The translations under genes and the position numbers were made by a program. The notes under the pieces are model-generated. The model had not been told where the DNA came from, did no database searches, and saw nothing but the letters and a program-made list of their open reading frames with translations. A stretch of 15,221 bases of DNA. Origin: Deltaproteobacteria bacterium (GTDB taxonomy: Bacteria > Desulfobacterota > JADFXK01). Where the stretch lies: NCBI GenBank assembly GCA_015233295.1, contig JADFYC010000047.1:1-15221 (forward strand), given 5' to 3'. Below, one piece after another: positions 13,166 through 15,221 of this stretch. Positions within the stretch are counted from its first letter, which is position 1, and each line of letters opens with the position of its first letter.

Positions 13166-15058
13166 CTATCGCCGTCCCCTCTTTGCGTCTGACGTCCCGG
13201 TTCCTTCAAAAATCATTTCGGCATCAGGAGCCGGCGTGGCCGCGTCGGGGACCGGGACCATCACCGTGGCAAACCGGCTGGACGTCCAGTTGTTGGTGGC
13301 CTTGGTGGCCAGATCGGTTCTAGTGGCTGTGCCTGTCTGGGTTGACGGGAAGTTGAAGGTCAACGTCGCCACGTGGGGCTGGTACACGTCCGATCCATTG
13401 AAAAGGGTTTTGCTGGGGCCGGCATCGTAGAAGGCTTCACAGGTAGATCCAGTGTCACTCGATAGTATCATCATCCCGCCGCTGGAGTAACTTTGGACGT
13501 AGAACCTCTTGGTGCTACCCGACGCAGCCCATATGCCGTCAGTCTGGGCCACAGGCGAAGCGGTATCGGTGGTAGTCTTGGTTAAGCTCATGTTCCTCGA
13601 TGACCCGGCTTGTAGGTCGGTATAAGTCAGGTTGGCCGCAGCAGGTGAGGTGAACTTGATGACAAAGCGAGCGATGGCGCCCGAAATGAGATCCGTCCCG
13701 TCAAAGGTGCCTGACTCGAACTTGCTATCGTAGCAAGGAGTGATCGATTTACCGTCGGCGCTGATAATGGCGATCGCCGACCCGGTATTATATGTTTGAA
13801 AATATAGTCTTGACCCCTCCGATGTTTGCCAGACTCCGTCAGAGCCAGGAAATCCTCCGGAATAATCCGGCTGGATACCGGTAACGATTTGCTGGCTATT
13901 GACTTGCCAATTGTACCCACCTGCTTGAAATGGGCTATTGATATTGTAATACCCGTTGTAATCACCAGACCAACCATAGTTGATATGAACCATGTCCAGA
14001 TTGCCGGTCTGGTAGCCGTCGATCACCGTTTCGTGCCCGTCCTCTGAAGTGAAAATAGAAAAGACTACGGGCCGGCCAGCATCGATTTCGTTCTCTATGT
14101 AAGTAAGCCAGGTCTGATAGGTGACATCTTGCCGGTCGATTAGCTGCATGGAGTTCTTGTAGCGAAAATATTTACCCAAAACCTCATTGGCGTATAGCTC
14201 GCTGGATGTGCCGGACAGGCTATAGTCCGAGGCAGAGGCGATGCCCATATCATAAACAAGACGAGCTACCGCATCGATTTGTTCCGGAGTACTCCCGGAG
14301 TTAAGGCTATTCGGCATTCTTTCCCAATAATAGGCATGGTTAAAATTCGCCGACAATATTTGTCCGTTAAAGAGGACGCTGTTGCTGCCGGTCCCCATGG
14401 ACGGCCAGCTCCAGTAGCGCAAAACCTGGCTCCAGGCCAAGGCAACGCAGCCTGCCCAGGTGTGTTGGCCATTGATCACGGGGCAGTAAGAATCATAGGG
14501 GCTGCCCTGATCCCAGGTGGTGCTGAGCAAAGGTCCCTTGGTCACCGCTCTGGCCGGGTCGGGCAAGACGTCAGCCGCCGTCCCAGAGGCGGTTAGCTGT
14601 TGCCAGGCCTGGGTTATGACCGGATTAACGGCAGCAGCGGAACGGGTTCCCCGAGACTGTTTTTCCAGTTGGCGGTATATCGCGTCCAGCTCGGATAGGA
14701 TCCACCTGGCCGGGCCACGATCACCAGCCGGAAACTTGCTGGTAGTAGAATACAGGATAACCGGGCTCAATTGATCGTCTACTGGAACCAAAACGTGCCC
14801 TTGAGGACTTAGCTCGAAATTGAAAGCCACCGGGTTCCCGGCATAGTAGACTTGCTGCCCGTCGGCCACCACGGGAACCTCGGACCTTCCCTTGGCTGTC
14901 GCCTGAGCGGCCCTAAATTTGACCCAATTCCGGGCTACCTGACCGGCTTGCTCCAGGGAGACCGGGGCCGCATATCCTTCATCATGACTGATCAAAACAA
15001 TGGCAAGAAAAGACAGAATTAATACAAACGATCTAATAATCAATGGCTTCCTGTCCAT
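13166..15058 (-). CDS. Secreted C10 family (streptopain-type) cysteine peptidase with two C-terminal repeat domains
   Basis: This 630-residue preproenzyme has a signal peptide at 1-30 (cleavage near GYA-APV) and a propeptide-like region at about 33-170, with GQQVYYAGNPVAFNFELSPQ typical of C10 prodomains. The catalytic domain spans about 175-397. The nucleophile is Cys204 in TWAGCVALAWSQVLRYW and the catalytic His342 is in GHETVIDGYQ, followed by MVHINYGWSGDYNGYYNIN, the glycine-rich region of the family. The C-terminus carries two homologous domains of about 80 residues (about 407-484 and 507-585), each opening DG(V/I)W and ending TDL. A final tail of about 30 residues follows. Streptopain relatives are secreted, self-activating proteases that degrade extracellular proteins. 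The start has AAGGAGG 4 bases before the ATG. The first 26 bases overlap the end of the upstream kdsB gene. Confidence 0.9.
   Translation of the reverse strand: MDRKPLIIRSFVLILSFLAIVLISHDEGYAAPVSLEQAGQVARNWVKFRAAQATAKGRSEVPVVADGQQVYYAGNPVAFNFELSPQGHVLVPVDDQLSPVILYSTTSKFPAGDRGPARWILSELDAIYRQLEKQSRGTRSAAAVNPVITQAWQQLTASGTAADVLPDPARAVTKGPLLSTTWDQGSPYDSYCPVINGQHTWAGCVALAWSQVLRYWSWPSMGTGSNSVLFNGQILSANFNHAYYWERMPNSLNSGSTPEQIDAVARLVYDMGIASASDYSLSGTSSELYANEVLGKYFRYKNSMQLIDRQDVTYQTWLTYIENEIDAGRPVVFSIFTSEDGHETVIDGYQTGNLDMVHINYGWSGDYNGYYNINSPFQAGGYNWQVNSQQIVTGIQPDYSGGFPGSDGVWQTSEGSRLYFQTYNTGSAIAIISADGKSITPCYDSKFESGTFDGTDLISGAIARFVIKFTSPAAANLTYTDLQAGSSRNMSLTKTTTDTASPVAQTDGIWAASGSTKRFYVQSYSSGGMMILSSDTGSTCEAFYDAGPSKTLFNGSDVYQPHVATLTFNFPSTQTGTATRTDLATKATNNWTSSRFATVMVPVPDAATPAPDAEMIFEGTGTSDAKRGRR
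13304..13840 (-). repeat. Two homologous C-terminal domains within the C10 peptidase
   Basis: Residues 407-484 and 507-585 align: DGVWQTSEGSRLYFQTYNTG with DGIWAASGSTKRFYVQSYSS, then AIIS/MILSS, TFDGTDL/LFNGSDV, FVIKFTSP/LTFNFPST and TYTDLQAG/TRTDLATK. They look like beta-rich accessory modules, possibly for binding the cell surface or substrate. I do not recognise a named family. Confidence 0.65.
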
Positions 15059-15221
15059 ATAACCTCCTTTTTGTCTCTCTCATTACCCCCAGGCCAGGTC
15101 TCAGGGGTGTAGGCCACAGCCCGCCCCGCAATGCTTGAGCGGCCCAAGCCAGTTGCTCAGGCGTATCCACCCCTAGCGAGTGGAATTCAGTTTCGACGGC
15201 CTTAATCCGAAACCCATTCTC
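15033..15221 (-). CDS. kdsB: 3-deoxy-manno-octulosonate cytidylyltransferase, 3' end (partial)
   Basis: The minus-strand frame is open from the right edge for 62 codons to a TAG at 15033-15035. Its first residues, ENGFRIKAVETEFHSLGVDT followed by PEQL, match the conserved C-terminal end of KdsB, where (E)NGYRIKVVET and GVDTPEDL are diagnostic. KdsB makes CMP-Kdo from CTP and Kdo, the activated sugar for the lipopolysaccharide inner core, in the cytoplasm. About 30 residues (RGGLWPTPLRPGLGVMRETK onward) follow the usual end of the family, and the stop codon lies 26 bases inside the peptidase gene. The long tail may reflect loss of an earlier stop codon. The overlap makes co-transcription with the peptidase likely although the functions seem unrelated. 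Confidence 0.8.
   Translation of the reverse strand, partial: ENGFRIKAVETEFHSLGVDTPEQLAWAAQALRGGLWPTPLRPGLGVMRETKRRLYGQEAIDY

Overview
The window looks like a Gram-negative chromosome segment, most likely from Desulfobacterota (deltaproteobacteria in the older sense). The evidence is a short PilA-type pilin of the Geobacter kind, sigma-54 (-24/-12) promoters in front of pilin genes, a pilin-linked ABC exporter of the type known from Myxococcus pil clusters, and the tail of a KdsB (CMP-Kdo synthetase) gene, which implies lipopolysaccharide. No rRNA, tRNA, CRISPR array or insertion sequence was seen.

Layout. (1) 1-981, plus strand: the last codons of an upstream gene, coupled by an ATGA overlap to a secreted TPR protein. 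(2) 1153-5133, minus strand: two zinc-finger SAM methyltransferases, a short reading frame interrupted by one stop codon, and a GT-C (GT39-like) membrane glycosyltransferase. A consensus sigma-70 promoter at 5196-5225 drives this block, which looks like a surface-glycan or lipid-linked sugar operon. (3) 5278-7163, plus strand: two tandem pilin genes. Each has its own perfectly spaced sigma-54 promoter, and 137 bases further upstream a TGACAA-N3-TTGTCA palindrome that is a good PilR enhancer candidate. After the second pilin come a small secreted three-cysteine protein and a strong 16-bp hairpin. (4) 7287-12351, plus strand, overlapping genes: ABC ATPase, ABC-2 permease, a membrane-anchored helical-repeat protein, and a large TMTC-like GT-C membrane protein with a C-terminal TPR array. 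This resembles the pilH/pilI region that follows pilA in Myxococcus, extended by a putative protein O-glycosyltransferase. (5) 12482-15221, minus strand, convergent with block 4: a predicted lipoprotein with one fibronectin-III-like domain and a C-terminal tail of almost pure threonine, a secreted C10 (streptopain-type) cysteine peptidase with two homologous C-terminal domains, and the 3' end of kdsB, whose stop codon lies inside the peptidase gene.

How the parts may work together. Blocks 3 and 4 form a pilus-expression and accessory locus: pilins under sigma-54/PilR-type control, a putative exporter needed for pilus function, and a GT-C enzyme that could glycosylate pilins or other exported proteins. 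The Thr-rich lipoprotein next door looks like a possible O-glycosylation acceptor. The links between blocks are inferred from gene order. Pilus motor, secretin and pilS/pilR genes are not in the window.

Stretches without genes over 300 bases are 5134-5605 and 5930-6435. Both are accounted for mainly by the duplicated pilin regulatory region. The shorter gaps 982-1152, 7069-7286, 12352-12481 and 13001-13165 hold only the hairpins listed or nothing I could recognise.
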